A stretch of DNA of 64,000 nt from Oricola indica (GTDB taxonomy: Bacteria > Pseudomonadota > Alphaproteobacteria > Rhizobiales > Rhizobiaceae): assembly GCF_019966595.1 (NCBI RefSeq), contig NZ_JAINFJ010000003.1:434001-498000 (forward strand), read 5' to 3'. The notes under the pieces were generated by a model. That model saw nothing but the letters and a program-made list of their open reading frames with translations, ran no database searches and had not been told where the DNA came from. Positions within the stretch are counted from its first letter, which is position 1; every line of letters begins with the position of its first letter. Position numbers and translations under genes: made by a program. Of this stretch, positions 37,301-47,287 are shown piece after piece.

Positions 37301-38690
37301 GAACAGCACTGTGCGTATCGACTCGTTCTCCGCGCGCAATGCGCAGGATCTCGATTTCTCCGGTTCCGGTACGGTTCCGCTCTCAGGGCCCGGTCTTTCG
37401 GTGAGACTGACCGGCGGCGCCCCGCTCGCGCTGGCAGAGCGCTATCTTGCAGAGCGCGGCACACGGGTGTCGGGAACGCTGCGCATCGACGCGACCGTTG
37501 GCGGATCGCTGTCTTCTCCCGCAGCCGACGGCCTGTTCTCAATCTCGAACGGCTCCGTGGCCGACCCGCTCTCCAATTTGCGGTTGAACCAGATCGGCGG
37601 CGTCGCCGGGCTACGGGGCGATACGCTGTCGATCAACCGGCTCACCGGCCAGCTTGCGGGCGGCGGAAGCGTCTCGCTGAGCGGGACGGTCGGGCTGACC
37701 GGCACGCTTCCGGCCGATCTCGCCATCCGCCTCTCCAATGCGGTCTATTCGGACGGAGAAACGATCCGCACGACGCTTTCCGGAGACCTCGCCGTCTCCG
37801 GAGGCCTGACAGCAGGCCCCCTGCTCTCGGGGCGCATCAATCTCCTGGGCACGGAAATCACGATACCCGAGACGCTTAGCAGTGACGCCAACCTCCTGGA
37901 CGTCGATCACGTGAACGTCGAAGCGGGCACACTTCGCACGCTCCGCCGCTTGCAAGCGGTCCTGCCACGCGACGACAACAACGCTCCACAAGCGCCTGTC
38001 CGGCTCGATATCACGGTGAATTCACCAAACCGCATTTTCGTGCGCGGCCGGGGGATCGATGCGGAACTGGGCGGACAAGTTCGCGTCACCGGGCCGCTCA
38101 ACGACGTTCGGCCGGTCGGCGCCTTCAACCTGATCCGGGGCCGCCTGTCGATCCTCAACAAGCGGCTTGAGCTGACCGAGGGACGCATCACGCTCAGCGG
38201 CTCGCTCGACCCGATGATCAACCTGACCGCGCAGGTCAATGGCGATGACATCGTCGCCTATGTCCGGTTGACCGGCCGCGCTTCCGACCTTTCGCTTGAC
38301 CTGTCGGCCTCGCCCGAACTCCCCGAAGACGAGATTCTGGCGCGCGTATTGTTCGGCAAGGGGATTTCCAGCCTGTCGCCGATTCAGATCGCCAATCTGG
38401 CAACCGCGGCAGCGTCCCTCGCCAGCGGCGGTGGCGGAGGCGGGCTTTCGGAGCAGATCCGGCAAGGCCTTGGTGTCGACGATCTCGACATCACGCAGGA
38501 CAAGGAAGGGAATGTCGCCGTGAAGGCCGGCAAATATATTCAGGACAATGTCTATCTCGACGTCCAGGCCGGCCAGTCCGGTGGCGAAGTGTCGATCAAT
38601 CTGGATGTCACGGATAGCCTGACGGCCAAGGGATCCGTCGACACGGACGGCGACTCCAAGCTCGGCATCTTTTTCGAGAAGGACTACTGA
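34371..38690 (+). CDS. tamB: Translocation and assembly module protein TamB
   Basis: 1439 residues. An N-terminal anchor (HAFALAASGAVLAGTAGYVL) tethers it to the inner membrane; the body is a long array of short beta-strands that forms the lipid-carrying groove of AsmA/TamB/YhdP-type bridge proteins. The C-terminal DUF490 domain is recognised by PELPEDEILARVLFGKGISS and the closing GIFFEKDY. The ATG at 34371 overlaps the tamA stop by one base (TGATG), so both are co-translated; frames upstream to 33879 lie antisense-like within tamA and are not part of it. Between the strands lie many R-x-S-G-T motifs typical of the repeats. Confidence 0.95.
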   Translation: MITKRHAFALAASGAVLAGTAGYVLAQDQDEQEKSRFIRFVEEQLSTPNRQIRLNGIQGTLSSNVRFESITIADENGVWLTIENPSLQWQRSALILGKLDISNLSADRIDWPRNPIPDENLPAPESSGFSLPELPVSVDIGELAIGEAQFGEPVFGLASTLSLEGQISLGDGTLNTDLDITRLDGPGGQLALQAAYSNATTQLDLDLSLQEPADGVVANLIDIPERPPVSLTLAGGGQLDDLDLGLAFDVDSRRIATGSFRLSDTLLTDDRRAELRLSGPLSSILPQQHRAFFGAETSIESEMILRNGGGLDLQRFEFGGGALSISASGSTLADWFPRELIADISMRSNDGSPVRLPVSGEAVTVGAGSVSLRFGQRDAQEWSLDGQLLDFSAPDYAIGEIRLDGSGAIQNIADAANRFLSFDINAQARSVEPADPDIAAATGDSLSLAITGDWRSENPIRLESVNLSGDTLAIAANGQLESLKFNGNARIEAADLAAFSPLADRELRGAASLSARGEAALVGGAFDLSLDGTLVDAVVGDALADRLIRGTTRLTGGVARAPDGLRFNSLLLENPQSRTQVNGAFATTRADLRAHAEIFDVATLDDRASGRLALDAKIDKAPESQRDDPYDVSASLSLSGAQLLDRRVPSAEFAFDGAIKGAELAGNLSGTGLIGGEPIDVSGAISRSGDRIDISDLSARIGASTFDGDIVVENGLSTGSVAARSNDISSVAALALVDASGAVNGDIRLSAADGRQDATVDLTARDFRFETNTVGNADIDVAARDLFGVPQVDATVKASDIEAGGVAVATARINARNEGDTTRFTADARLDDGARAVTAGTLRATSDGFDARLETLSADTNYGDMRLRSPATISRAGGVTRIDNFDADVAGGRITASGTVADRISIRSTVSSLPLSIANGFRPDLGLGGVVNGSIDVSGTPGDPSVSFSMQGDGLNAAALRSASVSPINASVSGTYSNSTVRIDSFSARNAQDLDFSGSGTVPLSGPGLSVRLTGGAPLALAERYLAERGTRVSGTLRIDATVGGSLSSPAADGLFSISNGSVADPLSNLRLNQIGGVAGLRGDTLSINRLTGQLAGGGSVSLSGTVGLTGTLPADLAIRLSNAVYSDGETIRTTLSGDLAVSGGLTAGPLLSGRINLLGTEITIPETLSSDANLLDVDHVNVEAGTLRTLRRLQAVLPRDDNNAPQAPVRLDITVNSPNRIFVRGRGIDAELGGQVRVTGPLNDVRPVGAFNLIRGRLSILNKRLELTEGRITLSGSLDPMINLTAQVNGDDIVAYVRLTGRASDLSLDLSASPELPEDEILARVLFGKGISSLSPIQIANLATAAASLASGGGGGGLSEQIRQGLGVDDLDITQDKEGNVAVKAGKYIQDNVYLDVQAGQSGGEVSINLDVTDSLTAKGSVDTDGDSKLGIFFEKDY

Positions 38691-38717
38691 CGGTTCCCCG
38701 CTGATGCGCACCGGAAC

Positions 38718-38740
38718 CGGAAAGACGGCCTTTGGCCGTC
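38718..38740 (-). terminator. Candidate terminator at the end of dxs
   Basis: A 7-bp stem GACGGCC / GGCCGTC with a 3-base loop overlaps the dxs stop and is followed on the minus strand by TTTCC. The short T run makes it weak. It also separates dxs from the convergent tamB gene. Confidence 0.45.
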
Positions 38741-40664
38741 AGGCTCGAAGATCGAGCCGTTTCGCCTTGTCCAGGCCCAAAGCCGTCAATGCCGTGCGGA
38801 CGATGCCCGCCTTGTCCAGCCCCGCCTGCGCGTACATACGCGGCAGACCCGCCTGATCCATATAGACATCGGGCATGACGAGCGACCGCACCTTAAGACC
38901 GCCGTCGAGATATCCGCCCGTGCTCAGATACTGCAGAACATGTGCGCCGAACCCGCCGGCCGCGCCTTCCTCAAGCATGATGAGCACTTCGTGCTCGCGC
39001 GCCAGAGTGGCAATCATCTCGTGATCGAGCGGTTTGGCGAAACGAGCGTCAGCGACGGTCGTGGGCAAGCCGTAGCTTTCCAGTTCTTCCGCTGCAAGCA
39101 AGGCTTCAGCGAGCCGCGTTCCCAGCGAGAGAAGCGCGATCTTGCCGCCTTCCCGCAGAACGCGCCCCTTGCCGATCTCCAGCGCGGTGCCGCGTTCCGG
39201 CAGTTCGACACCAACGCCCTCGCCGCGCGGATAACGGAACGCGATCGGCCCGTCATCATATTCGACAGCCGTGCGCACCATGTGTCGCAATTCCGCCTCA
39301 TCCGACGCGGCCATGACCACGAAACCCGGCAGGCAGGAAAGATAGGCGACGTCATAGGCGCCGGCATGCGTGGCGCCGTCTGCCCCGACATAGCCCGCGC
39401 GATCGATCGGAAACCGGACCGGCAGCTTCTGGATGGCGACGTCGTGAACGACCTGGTCGTAAGCGCGCTGAAGAAAGGTCGAGTAGATCGCCGTGAATGG
39501 TTTCATTCCATCCGCGGCGAGGCCTGCCGCGAAGGTAACTGCGTGTTGTTCCGCAATGCCGACGTCATAGGCGCGCGCCGGAAATTCCTTCTGGAACAAG
39601 TCGACGCCGGTTCCCGACGGCATGGCCGCTGTAATGGCGACGATCCGATCGTCCTCCCGACCTTCCTGCACCAGCGTTTCGCCGAAGACCTTCGTATAGC
39701 TCGGCGCATTCGGTTTCGGCTTGGCTTGCGCCCCGGTAATCACGTCGAACTTGACGACGCCGTGGTACTTGTCCGCGGCCTGTTCGGCGGGCGCATATCC
39801 CTTGCCCTTCTGGGTGACACAATGGATCAGCACCGGGCCCGAAATGTTATCGCGCACATTGCGCAACACGGCGAGCAACGTCGGCAGATCGTGACCGTCG
39901 ATAGGGCCGATATGATAGAAGCCGAGTTCCTCGAACAGCGTACCGCCCGTGACGTAGCCGCGCGCATGCTCCACCGCCCGCGTGATCGCGCGATCGACTC
40001 GGCGGCCGAGATAGGCCGTCAGTTTCTTGCCGAAATCCCGGATACCCAGATAAGCCGCTCCTGATGCCATCCGAGCGAGATACGCGCTCATCGCACCCGT
40101 CGGCTGGTCGATGGACATGTCATTATCGTTGAGGATCACGATCTGGCGAGCATCGATAGCGCCGGCATTGTTGAGCGCTTCATAGGCCATGCCCGCCGAC
40201 ATCGCACCATCGCCGATGACCGAGATCACTTGCCGGTCGATGCCCTGCAGGCGAGCGGCTTCCACCATCCCGAGACCTGCCGACACGGACGTCGAGGAAT
40301 GCCCGGCCCCGAACGCGTCAAAGTCGCTTTCCGCGCGTTTGGTGAACCCGGAAAGTCCATCCTCCTGCCGCAGCGTACGAATGCGATCGCGACGACCGGT
40401 CAGGATCTTGTGCGGATAACACTGGTGGCCGACATCCCAGATCAGCCGGTCATGCGGCGTGTTGAAGACGTGGTGAATGGCGATGGTCAGTTCGACGACG
40501 CCGAGGCCCGCGCCCAGATGGCCACCCGTACGCGATACCGCGTCGATCATTTCCGCGCGCAATTCTCCGGCAAGCTGCGGCAGCAGCTTGTCGTCCATCT
40601 CACGCAAACGAGTGATGTCGGTTATGCCGTCAAGAAGCGGCGTTTCGGGCGCGTTGGTCGTCAA
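38739..40664 (-). CDS. dxs: 1-deoxy-D-xylulose-5-phosphate synthase
   Basis: 641 residues, thiamine-diphosphate enzyme making DXP from pyruvate and glyceraldehyde 3-phosphate, first step of the MEP isoprenoid pathway. Motifs: the substrate-binding [20 protein letters not shown], the TPP motif [18 protein letters not shown] to VILNDNDMS, and the transketolase pyrimidine domain with [15 protein letters not shown] plus C-terminal domain with [18 protein letters not shown]. The reading frame appears to start with TTG at 40664 ([14 protein letters not shown]), preceded by GGATAAG; no ATG is available near this position. Confidence 0.96.
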   Translation of the reverse strand: MTTNAPETPLLDGITDITRLREMDDKLLPQLAGELRAEMIDAVSRTGGHLGAGLGVVELTIAIHHVFNTPHDRLIWDVGHQCYPHKILTGRRDRIRTLRQEDGLSGFTKRAESDFDAFGAGHSSTSVSAGLGMVEAARLQGIDRQVISVIGDGAMSAGMAYEALNNAGAIDARQIVILNDNDMSIDQPTGAMSAYLARMASGAAYLGIRDFGKKLTAYLGRRVDRAITRAVEHARGYVTGGTLFEELGFYHIGPIDGHDLPTLLAVLRNVRDNISGPVLIHCVTQKGKGYAPAEQAADKYHGVVKFDVITGAQAKPKPNAPSYTKVFGETLVQEGREDDRIVAITAAMPSGTGVDLFQKEFPARAYDVGIAEQHAVTFAAGLAADGMKPFTAIYSTFLQRAYDQVVHDVAIQKLPVRFPIDRAGYVGADGATHAGAYDVAYLSCLPGFVVMAASDEAELRHMVRTAVEYDDGPIAFRYPRGEGVGVELPERGTALEIGKGRVLREGGKIALLSLGTRLAEALLAAEELESYGLPTTVADARFAKPLDHEMIATLAREHEVLIMLEEGAAGGFGAHVLQYLSTGGYLDGGLKVRSLVMPDVYMDQAGLPRMYAQAGLDKAGIVRTALTALGLDKAKRLDLRA

Positions 40665-40783
40665 TTTTCTTATCCGTTCGTCCGAACAGCCATAGCCGAA
40701 ATCACCGGTCGGTCACAAGTTGCACGGCGGTCTTGCAACGAAACATGGCGGGTCGATGGCATATTTCAACGCGACGGACCGTC

Positions 40784-42106
40784 TCAGGCAAGCAATTGGT
40801 CCTGCCGGGCACGCAGTTGCGCAATGAGCGATCCTTCCATCGGTACCGCGTTATCCCAGGTGATCAATTCGCCCCGCGCGATCGGCTTCAGAGCCGTCCC
40901 GTTTTCGAGCAGGCCGCAAGGAATGGCGTTTGAGCGCTTCGCGTCATCCGCCGTGAGTGTCCATGAACGGTAGCAATACTGTCCGACGGCATCGAGTTTC
41001 TCCCCCGCTGCGATGTCGCGCTTCGCCACCGCACAAACTTCCGCGACACGCCTCGGCAACGGCACCATGTCCCGCTTGCCGTGCAAGACGACCCGCGCCG
41101 CTGTCAGCGGCACTTCGAGGGACGTCAGATGATAGGGACGGTGAAATGTGAAGTACGGCCCCTCGCCCATCTTCAGATCGGACATTCGCTCGTGGATGCG
41201 CGGATGCTCCGCCTTGATTACGACGAAGATGCCCGGCGACACCCCTTTGCCGATTGAATAGTCGACACATCCGGGCTTCGACAGGACGCCGCCGTCCTCT
41301 TTCGGAATCAGGACCGACGCCAGTTGATCGACAGTCGCGCGCGGCCCGTGCATTCCGGGCACGTCCGGCACGAGCCCCGTCGCGTTCGCGATCGCCGCCA
41401 TCTCGACCATGGTCTTCGAGCCGTCCACGAACTCGACCAGCATGCGAACATTCATGTTCCGCCGGTCGGCCTCCTCCTGGTAGTCGTCGGGCACCGCATC
41501 GAAGTTCAGTGGATTGTTCTTGCCCTTGCCCGCGCAGACAACAGAGTGTCCCATCGCCGTGACGAACTCGATGATCTCCATGCATGACGACGGCTCGTCA
41601 CCGGCGCCAAGCGTGTAGATCACGCCAGCCTTGTCGGCCTCGTGTTTGAGATAGGGGCCGATACAGACATCGCATTCGACATTCATCATGATGAGATGCT
41701 TGCCGTGGCGTATGGTCCGCATGCCAATATCGGCGCCCGCTTCCGGCACTCCGGTCGCATCGATCACCACGTCGATCAGACCGTGCGAGAGCGCGAGATC
41801 CATATCTCCCGTGACAGCGATCTTCCCGGCTTCCATCGCCACCGACATCTGATCGTGAGTGGAAACGTCCTGCGTGTGGCCTTTCTCGCCATAGGCCATT
41901 TCCGCGCCGATGGCCGCACGGCCCGGTGTTCGCTCGACGACGGCGCCGACCCGGATGCCCTGCATCTGCGCAATCTGGGTGAAGATGTCCGTTCCCATCT
42001 CACCGGTACCGACGAGCCCGATACGAATCGGGCGGCCGGACTGCGCGCGTTCGCGCAATTCTGCGGCAAGGCCGGTCAGGGCGACGTTCGGAGGAGGTAT
42101 CGGCAT
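40784..42106 (-). CDS. NAD(P)-dependent dehydrogenase with SAF domain
   Basis: 440 residues. A Rossmann fold begins at IRIGLVGTGEMGTDIFTQIA, followed by LIDVVIDATGVPEAGADIG and a catalytic-domain stretch TLGAGDEPSSCMEIIEF. The C-terminal 70 residues look like a SAF (antifreeze-like) domain: RDIAAGEKLDAVGQYCYRSW and IARGELITWDNAVP. Proteins of this type are annotated as homoserine-dehydrogenase-like oxidoreductases of sugar-acid or polyol pathways; I cannot name the substrate. It stands alone, between dxs and galU on the same strand. A TTG at 42163 would add 19 residues and lacks support. Confidence 0.75.
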   Translation of the reverse strand: MPIPPPNVALTGLAAELRERAQSGRPIRIGLVGTGEMGTDIFTQIAQMQGIRVGAVVERTPGRAAIGAEMAYGEKGHTQDVSTHDQMSVAMEAGKIAVTGDMDLALSHGLIDVVIDATGVPEAGADIGMRTIRHGKHLIMMNVECDVCIGPYLKHEADKAGVIYTLGAGDEPSSCMEIIEFVTAMGHSVVCAGKGKNNPLNFDAVPDDYQEEADRRNMNVRMLVEFVDGSKTMVEMAAIANATGLVPDVPGMHGPRATVDQLASVLIPKEDGGVLSKPGCVDYSIGKGVSPGIFVVIKAEHPRIHERMSDLKMGEGPYFTFHRPYHLTSLEVPLTAARVVLHGKRDMVPLPRRVAEVCAVAKRDIAAGEKLDAVGQYCYRSWTLTADDAKRSNAIPCGLLENGTALKPIARGELITWDNAVPMEGSLIAQLRARQDQLLA

Positions 42107-42277
42107 GCAGGCTCTGGCGTCATAAGCGGGCACACAGGGCTCCGCGGCTGGCAATCTTGTCAACTATCGTGTTCGCGAAAGCAACAGCGCCGGTCAATTT
42201 GCCGCCCCCTTGCGGGCTGAGGGACCGGTCCCAAGACCGGCCCGTCCGATGGCAAATAATCGAGTCGTATCGGCCGT

Positions 42278-43147
42278 TTACGGCAGCGACTTCAGCAGAT
42301 CCCGAACTTCGTCACGCACATCGTCGTTCTTCAGGGCGAGCATGATGTTCGCTTCCAGGAAGCCGAATTTCGATCCGCAGTCGAAGGTTCGCCCGTCGAA
42401 GGAAACACCATAAAACGGTTCGCTCTCCATCAGGTTCAGCATGGCGTCCGTCAGCTGTATCTCGCCACCCGCACCGGCGGCCTGAGTCGACAGGATTTCC
42501 ATGACCTTGGGCTGAAGGATATAGCGGCCATTGATGTAGAGATTGGATGGGGCTGTTCCGGGCTCCGGCTTTTCGACCATGCCGGTGATTTCAAATGCGG
42601 GGCCCTTCTCCGCCCCGGTTGCGACGATCCCGTATTTATGCGCGAGGTCGGGGGTCGTCTCCTGAACGGAGATGATGTTTCCGCCGACCTCGTTGTAGGC
42701 ATCCATCATCTGCTTCAGGCAGCCCGGTTCGCCATCCATAACCATGTCGGGAAGGAGCACCGCAAAGGGCTCATTGCCCACGATGTCGCGGGCACACCAC
42801 ACGGCATGGCCGAGACCCAGCGGCTTCTGCTGCCGCGTGAAACTCACCTGCCCGGCCCCCGGCGTCTCAGCATCGAGTTGCTCGGCAGCGGCCGTCTTGC
42901 CGCGCTCGCGCAATGTCGCATCCAGTTCGAACTGATAGTCGAAATGATCTTCGATCAGTCCTTTGCCGCGCCCGGTGACGAAAATCACGTGCTCGATACC
43001 GGCCTCGAAAGCCTCGTCGACGCAGTATTGAACCACGGGTCGATCGACTACGGTCAACATCTCCTTCGGCAGCGCCTTGGTGGCGGGAAGGAAACGGGTT
43101 CCAAGACCTGCGACGGGAACGACGGCTTTTCGAACGGGTAAGGCCAT
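42278..43147 (-). CDS. galU: UTP-glucose-1-phosphate uridylyltransferase
   Basis: 289 residues. Makes UDP-glucose from UTP and glucose-1-phosphate for exopolysaccharide, LPS and glucan synthesis. Nucleotide-binding motif: [20 protein letters not shown], followed by [20 protein letters not shown]. Other family marks are [20 protein letters not shown] and [20 protein letters not shown]. The ATG at 43147 has AGGAG about 13 bases upstream. With the phosphohexomutase at 28.4 kb it forms the glucose branch of polysaccharide precursor supply. Confidence 0.94.
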   Translation of the reverse strand: MALPVRKAVVPVAGLGTRFLPATKALPKEMLTVVDRPVVQYCVDEAFEAGIEHVIFVTGRGKGLIEDHFDYQFELDATLRERGKTAAAEQLDAETPGAGQVSFTRQQKPLGLGHAVWCARDIVGNEPFAVLLPDMVMDGEPGCLKQMMDAYNEVGGNIISVQETTPDLAHKYGIVATGAEKGPAFEITGMVEKPEPGTAPSNLYINGRYILQPKVMEILSTQAAGAGGEIQLTDAMLNLMESEPFYGVSFDGRTFDCGSKFGFLEANIMLALKNDDVRDEVRDLLKSLP

Positions 43148-43359
43148 ATCGGTATTCGGACTCCTTTGTTTTTCACTTTGAACTGCTTCGCAGCGCAACA
43201 TAACGATTTTTCGATGTCCCGTAACCTCTCCCAATGGATTGGAAGAGCCGGCAAAATTTCACTATGAGCTCCCTTCGTACAGGCAGCCTATTCCTTGCGC
43301 AGCGTAAGCGAATGGTTCAATAACCGCCGAACTTCGCGCTGGTTCCCATTTGGACAGAC

Positions 43360-44151
43360 ATGACCGTTTTTGCGATAGACGACCTTATAGACCTGACCCG
43401 AGAAGCCGGTGCGTTGGCAATGGAAACCTACGGGCGCCCGCACAATGTCGCCACCAAGCAAGACAACAGCCCCGTCACCGAAGCTGATCTTGCGGTCGAT
43501 AACCTGATATTTCCGGCGCTGAAGAAGCGCTTCCCCGATATCCCGATCGTCACCGAGGAGCGCGCGGCGACCCATGCGGTCATGCCGGAAAGCGCCAGCT
43601 TCTTCCTGATCGATCCGATCGACGGAACCAAGGAATTCATCAAGAAGACAGGCGAATTCACGATCAATATCGCGCTGATCGAAGCCGGGCGACCGGTGGC
43701 CGGGATAGTCTATGCACCGGCGATCGGGCGTATGTTCGTCGGCGCCATCAATTCGGGCGCCCGTGAAATCGGCGCGGACGGCTCGTCTCGCAAGATTTCG
43801 GTCCGGGAGTGTCCGGAACAGCAAACCGCCGTCGCGAGCCGCTCACATCTGACAAAAGAGACCGAAACCTTCATCGCGGAAAATAAAATTTACGATTGCG
43901 TGAATGCCGGATCGTCGCTGAAATTTTGTCTTGTCGCCGCGGGCGAAGCGGACATTTATCCACGTTTCGGACCAACGATGGAATGGGATACCGCTGCCGG
44001 GCATGCGGTTCTCGCCGCGGCCGGCGGACAGGTTTTGACATGTGACGGCACGCCGCTTAGCTACGGCAAATCGCAATTCAGGAACCCCTATTTCATCGCC
44101 GGATCGCCAACGGCGCACTACTCGATCCCCGCATCGGTTCGGACGATGTAA
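43360..44151 (+). CDS. cysQ: 3'(2'),5'-bisphosphate nucleotidase CysQ
   Basis: 263 residues, inositol-monophosphatase-like fold. Removes the 3' phosphate from PAP and PAPS, clearing the by-product of sulfate assimilation. Metal ligands are in PIVTEERAATHAVMP (Glu), FLIDPIDGTKEFIKKTG (the D-P-I-D-G-T motif) and MEWDTAAGHAVLAAAGG. The gene lies 54 bases before cysD on the same strand, so the cysQ-cysD-cysNC set forms one sulfate-activation operon. Confidence 0.95.
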   Translation: MTVFAIDDLIDLTREAGALAMETYGRPHNVATKQDNSPVTEADLAVDNLIFPALKKRFPDIPIVTEERAATHAVMPESASFFLIDPIDGTKEFIKKTGEFTINIALIEAGRPVAGIVYAPAIGRMFVGAINSGAREIGADGSSRKISVRECPEQQTAVASRSHLTKETETFIAENKIYDCVNAGSSLKFCLVAAGEADIYPRFGPTMEWDTAAGHAVLAAAGGQVLTCDGTPLSYGKSQFRNPYFIAGSPTAHYSIPASVRTM

Positions 44152-44205
44152 GCCTGTTGCACCTCGTGGACGGTGCAGCGAACGGCCGACGGAGCATAAT
44201 CCCGC

Positions 44206-45108
44206 ATGCAAACCCTCACTCATCTGCAACGACTGGAGGCCGAGAGCATCCAGATCATGCGTGAAGTCGTCGCCGAGGCCGAAAACCCGGTGATGCTCTA
44301 TTCCATCGGCAAGGATTCGGCGGTCATGCTGCATCTTGCCCTCAAGGCCTTTTATCCGGCCAGGCCGCCCTTCCCGCTTCTCCACGTCGATACGACCTGG
44401 AAATTCCGCGATATGATCGCATTCCGGGACGACGTGGCCGCCAAGAACGGCCTCGATCTCATCGTCCATATCAACGAGGACGGCGTGAAACGCGGCATTG
44501 GTCCGTTCACTCACGGCTCGGCCCTTCACACCGATGTCATGAAGACAGAAGCGCTCAAACAGGCGCTCAACAAGCACAAGTTCGATGTCGCATTCGGTGG
44601 CGCGCGGCGCGACGAGGAGAAATCGCGTGCCAAGGAGCGCGTTTTCTCATTTCGTACGTCGGACCATCGGTGGGATCCCAAAAACCAGCGACCGGAACTC
44701 TGGCGCCTCTTCAATGCGCGCAAGAACAAGGGAGAATCGATCCGGGTCTTCCCGTTGTCGAACTGGACCGAACTCGACATCTGGCAATACATCCACCTGG
44801 AAAATATCGATATCGTCCCGCTCTATTTCGCCGCCAAGCGCCCGGTCGTGGAGCGCGATGGCGTACTGGTCATGGTCGATGACGAGCGAATGCCGATCGG
44901 CCCGGATGAAGTCGTCGAGGAGCGTATGGTCCGCTTCCGTACGCTCGGTTGCTATCCGCTGACAGGCGGCGTCGAAAGCGAGGCCGCCACGCTGCCCGAA
45001 ATCATCCAGGAAATGCTGCTGACAACCACCTCCGAACGCCAGGGCCGCGTGATCGACCACGATCAGGCCGCCTCGATGGAGAAGAAGAAGCAGGAGGGCT
45101 ATTTCTGA
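44206..45108 (+). CDS. cysD: Sulfate adenylyltransferase subunit 2 (CysD)
   Basis: 300 residues. With CysN it makes adenosine 5'-phosphosulfate from sulfate and ATP. The PP-loop is visible in [20 protein letters not shown] and a second motif is [20 protein letters not shown]. The [20 protein letters not shown] stretch and a C-terminal [10 protein letters not shown] are typical. Its TGA overlaps the cysNC ATG (TGATG). Cytoplasmic enzyme. Confidence 0.96.
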   Translation: MQTLTHLQRLEAESIQIMREVVAEAENPVMLYSIGKDSAVMLHLALKAFYPARPPFPLLHVDTTWKFRDMIAFRDDVAAKNGLDLIVHINEDGVKRGIGPFTHGSALHTDVMKTEALKQALNKHKFDVAFGGARRDEEKSRAKERVFSFRTSDHRWDPKNQRPELWRLFNARKNKGESIRVFPLSNWTELDIWQYIHLENIDIVPLYFAAKRPVVERDGVLVMVDDERMPIGPDEVVEERMVRFRTLGCYPLTGGVESEAATLPEIIQEMLLTTTSERQGRVIDHDQAASMEKKKQEGYF

Positions 45109-47015
45109 TGGCACACAAGTCAGAGCTCATCGCGGACGATATCGAGGCCTATCTGAAATCCCAGGAAGAAAAGTCCCTCCTGCGGTTCATCACCTGCGGC
45201 AGTGTGGATGACGGCAAGTCGACTCTCATCGGCCGGCTGCTCTATGAATCCAAGCTGATCTTCGAGGACCAGCTATCAGCGCTGGAGGCCGACTCGAAGA
45301 AGATGGGTACACAGGGCGACAAGCTCGATTTCGCCCTGCTTGTCGATGGACTGGCCTCCGAACGCGAACAGGGCATCACAATCGATGTTGCCTATCGCTT
45401 CTTCTCGACGGAGAAGCGCAAATTCATCGTCGCGGATACGCCCGGCCACGAGCAATATACGCGCAACATGGCGACCGGTGCCTCCACGGCGGATCTGGCG
45501 ATCATCCTGATCGATGCGCGCAAGGGCATCCTCACGCAAACCAGGCGGCACTCCTTCATCGTGTCGCGGCTCGGTATCGAGAACATCGTGCTGGCGATCA
45601 ACAAGATGGACCTCGTCGATTACTCGCAGCAGGTCTTCTCCGACATCGACATCGCCTATCGCGAGTTCGCCCGGGACCTGGGCGGCATCGAGCACATTAC
45701 AGCCATCCCCATGTCGGCGCTCGAAGGCGACAACATCGTCGATCACAGCGCGAATATGGACTGGTACACGGGGCCGGCCCTGCTTGAGCATCTGGAGACT
45801 GTCGGCGTCCGCGACGCGGCGCAAACCAAACCGTTTCGCATGCCTGTGCAGTGGGTTAACCGCCCCAATCTCGATTTCCGCGGCTTCGCCGGCTATATCG
45901 CGTCGGGCACGATCGAGCCCGGCGACCGCGTCAAGGTTCTGCCGTCGGCGAAGGAGAGCACAGTCAAGTCCATTGTGACAATGGACGGCGACCTGAACGA
46001 GGCCGTCGCCGGACAATCGGTGACGCTGACGCTCGAGGACGAAATCGATATCTCGCGCGGCGACATCATCTGCGCCTCCGGCGACCCGGCGGAAGTCGCC
46101 AATCAATTCGAGACGACGATCCTCTGGATGGCGGACGAACCCCTCTATCCGGGCCGGCCCTATCTCCTCAAGATCGGCACGGCGACAGTCAACGCAACGA
46201 TCACCCGTCCGAAATATCGCATCGACGTCAACACCCTCGCCCACGAAGCAGCGCTTGAACTCGACCTCAATGAGGTCGGTGTCTGCAATATCTCGCTCGA
46301 CCGCGCGATTGCATTCGATGCCTATGACGACAATCGCGAAACCGGCGGGTTCATCCTGATCGACAAGATCACCAATGCGACCGTCGGAATGGGCATGATC
46401 CATTTCGCATTGCGCCGCTCGTCCAACGTGCACTGGCAGGCGCTCGACGTCGATCGGACGACACGGGCATCGATCAAGGGACAGAAGCCGGTTGTTCTGT
46501 GGTTCACCGGTTTGTCCGGCTCCGGCAAATCGACCATCGCGAACATCGTCGACCGCAAGCTGATCGCCATGGGCGCGCACACGATGATGCTCGACGGAGA
46601 CAATGTCCGTCACGGGCTTAACAAGGATCTCGGCTTCACCGACGCGGACCGCGTGGAAAACATACGGCGTGTCGCAGAGGTGGCGAAATTGATGACCGAC
46701 GCCGGACTGATTACCCTCGTCTCCTTCATTTCGCCCTTCCGCGCTGAGCGCCGCCTGGCGCGGGAACTGATGGGAGAGGACGAATTCAAAGTCGTCTACG
46801 TGGACACGCCGATCGAGGTCGCGGAAGCACGAGACGCCAAGGGCCTATACAAGAAAGCGCGGGCCGGTCAGATCAAGAATTTCACCGGTATCGACTCGCC
46901 ATATGAAACGCCGGAGAACGCCGCGATCACCATCGATACGACAACAACCTCACCGGAAGACGCTGCCGAGCAGATCATCGAAATGATGGTGCAATGGGGT
47001 GTCATCTCGCGATAG
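45108..47015 (+). CDS. cysN: Bifunctional CysN/CysC: sulfate adenylyltransferase GTPase subunit and APS kinase
   Basis: 635 residues. Residues 1 to about 440 are an elongation-factor-like GTPase: P-loop [20 protein letters not shown]3 [20 protein letters not shown] and G4 [13 protein letters not shown]. Residues about 455-635 are an APS kinase domain with its own P-loop [20 protein letters not shown] and the [20 protein letters not shown] region. The fusion makes PAPS directly for cysteine synthesis or for sulfation of polysaccharides, as in rhizobial NodQ-like enzymes. The ATG overlaps the cysD stop; frames further upstream to 44949 overlap cysD. Confidence 0.96.
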   Translation: MAHKSELIADDIEAYLKSQEEKSLLRFITCGSVDDGKSTLIGRLLYESKLIFEDQLSALEADSKKMGTQGDKLDFALLVDGLASEREQGITIDVAYRFFSTEKRKFIVADTPGHEQYTRNMATGASTADLAIILIDARKGILTQTRRHSFIVSRLGIENIVLAINKMDLVDYSQQVFSDIDIAYREFARDLGGIEHITAIPMSALEGDNIVDHSANMDWYTGPALLEHLETVGVRDAAQTKPFRMPVQWVNRPNLDFRGFAGYIASGTIEPGDRVKVLPSAKESTVKSIVTMDGDLNEAVAGQSVTLTLEDEIDISRGDIICASGDPAEVANQFETTILWMADEPLYPGRPYLLKIGTATVNATITRPKYRIDVNTLAHEAALELDLNEVGVCNISLDRAIAFDAYDDNRETGGFILIDKITNATVGMGMIHFALRRSSNVHWQALDVDRTTRASIKGQKPVVLWFTGLSGSGKSTIANIVDRKLIAMGAHTMMLDGDNVRHGLNKDLGFTDADRVENIRRVAEVAKLMTDAGLITLVSFISPFRAERRLARELMGEDEFKVVYVDTPIEVAEARDAKGLYKKARAGQIKNFTGIDSPYETPENAAITIDTTTTSPEDAAEQIIEMMVQWGVISR

Positions 47016-47287
47016 ATGCGCTGCCGCCGCATCCAACCTGTAGCAGCGAACATCCCAACATCTCGCCGATGCTTCTTCGAGGGCGATTCGATCACTCTCG
47101 TCCTGGGCGTCTATGATGCAGCGACCGACATATCGAATAAATTTGTGTCGATCGTAAGGATGGTCTCCCAACGCAGAGACGTCTCGACTGATAGACCGCT
47201 TACGTGTAGGGACGCCCCATCTGAACCCCTCTGGGTAGGCGTGTTTGTGAGCTCAGTTCGCGGGCAGTTAAAGAGTGAAGAATTAGA

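Noticed and set aside
38940-40064. Plus-strand frame of about 374 residues
   Set aside because: Antisense to dxs.
44949-45107. Upstream extension of cysNC
   Set aside because: Lies within cysD in another frame; the ATG at 45108 overlaps the cysD stop and begins the conserved N-terminus.
47016-47287. Left att copy of the tRNA-Gln 3' end
   Set aside because: I compared the segment with the T arm and acceptor by eye and saw no match of useful length.
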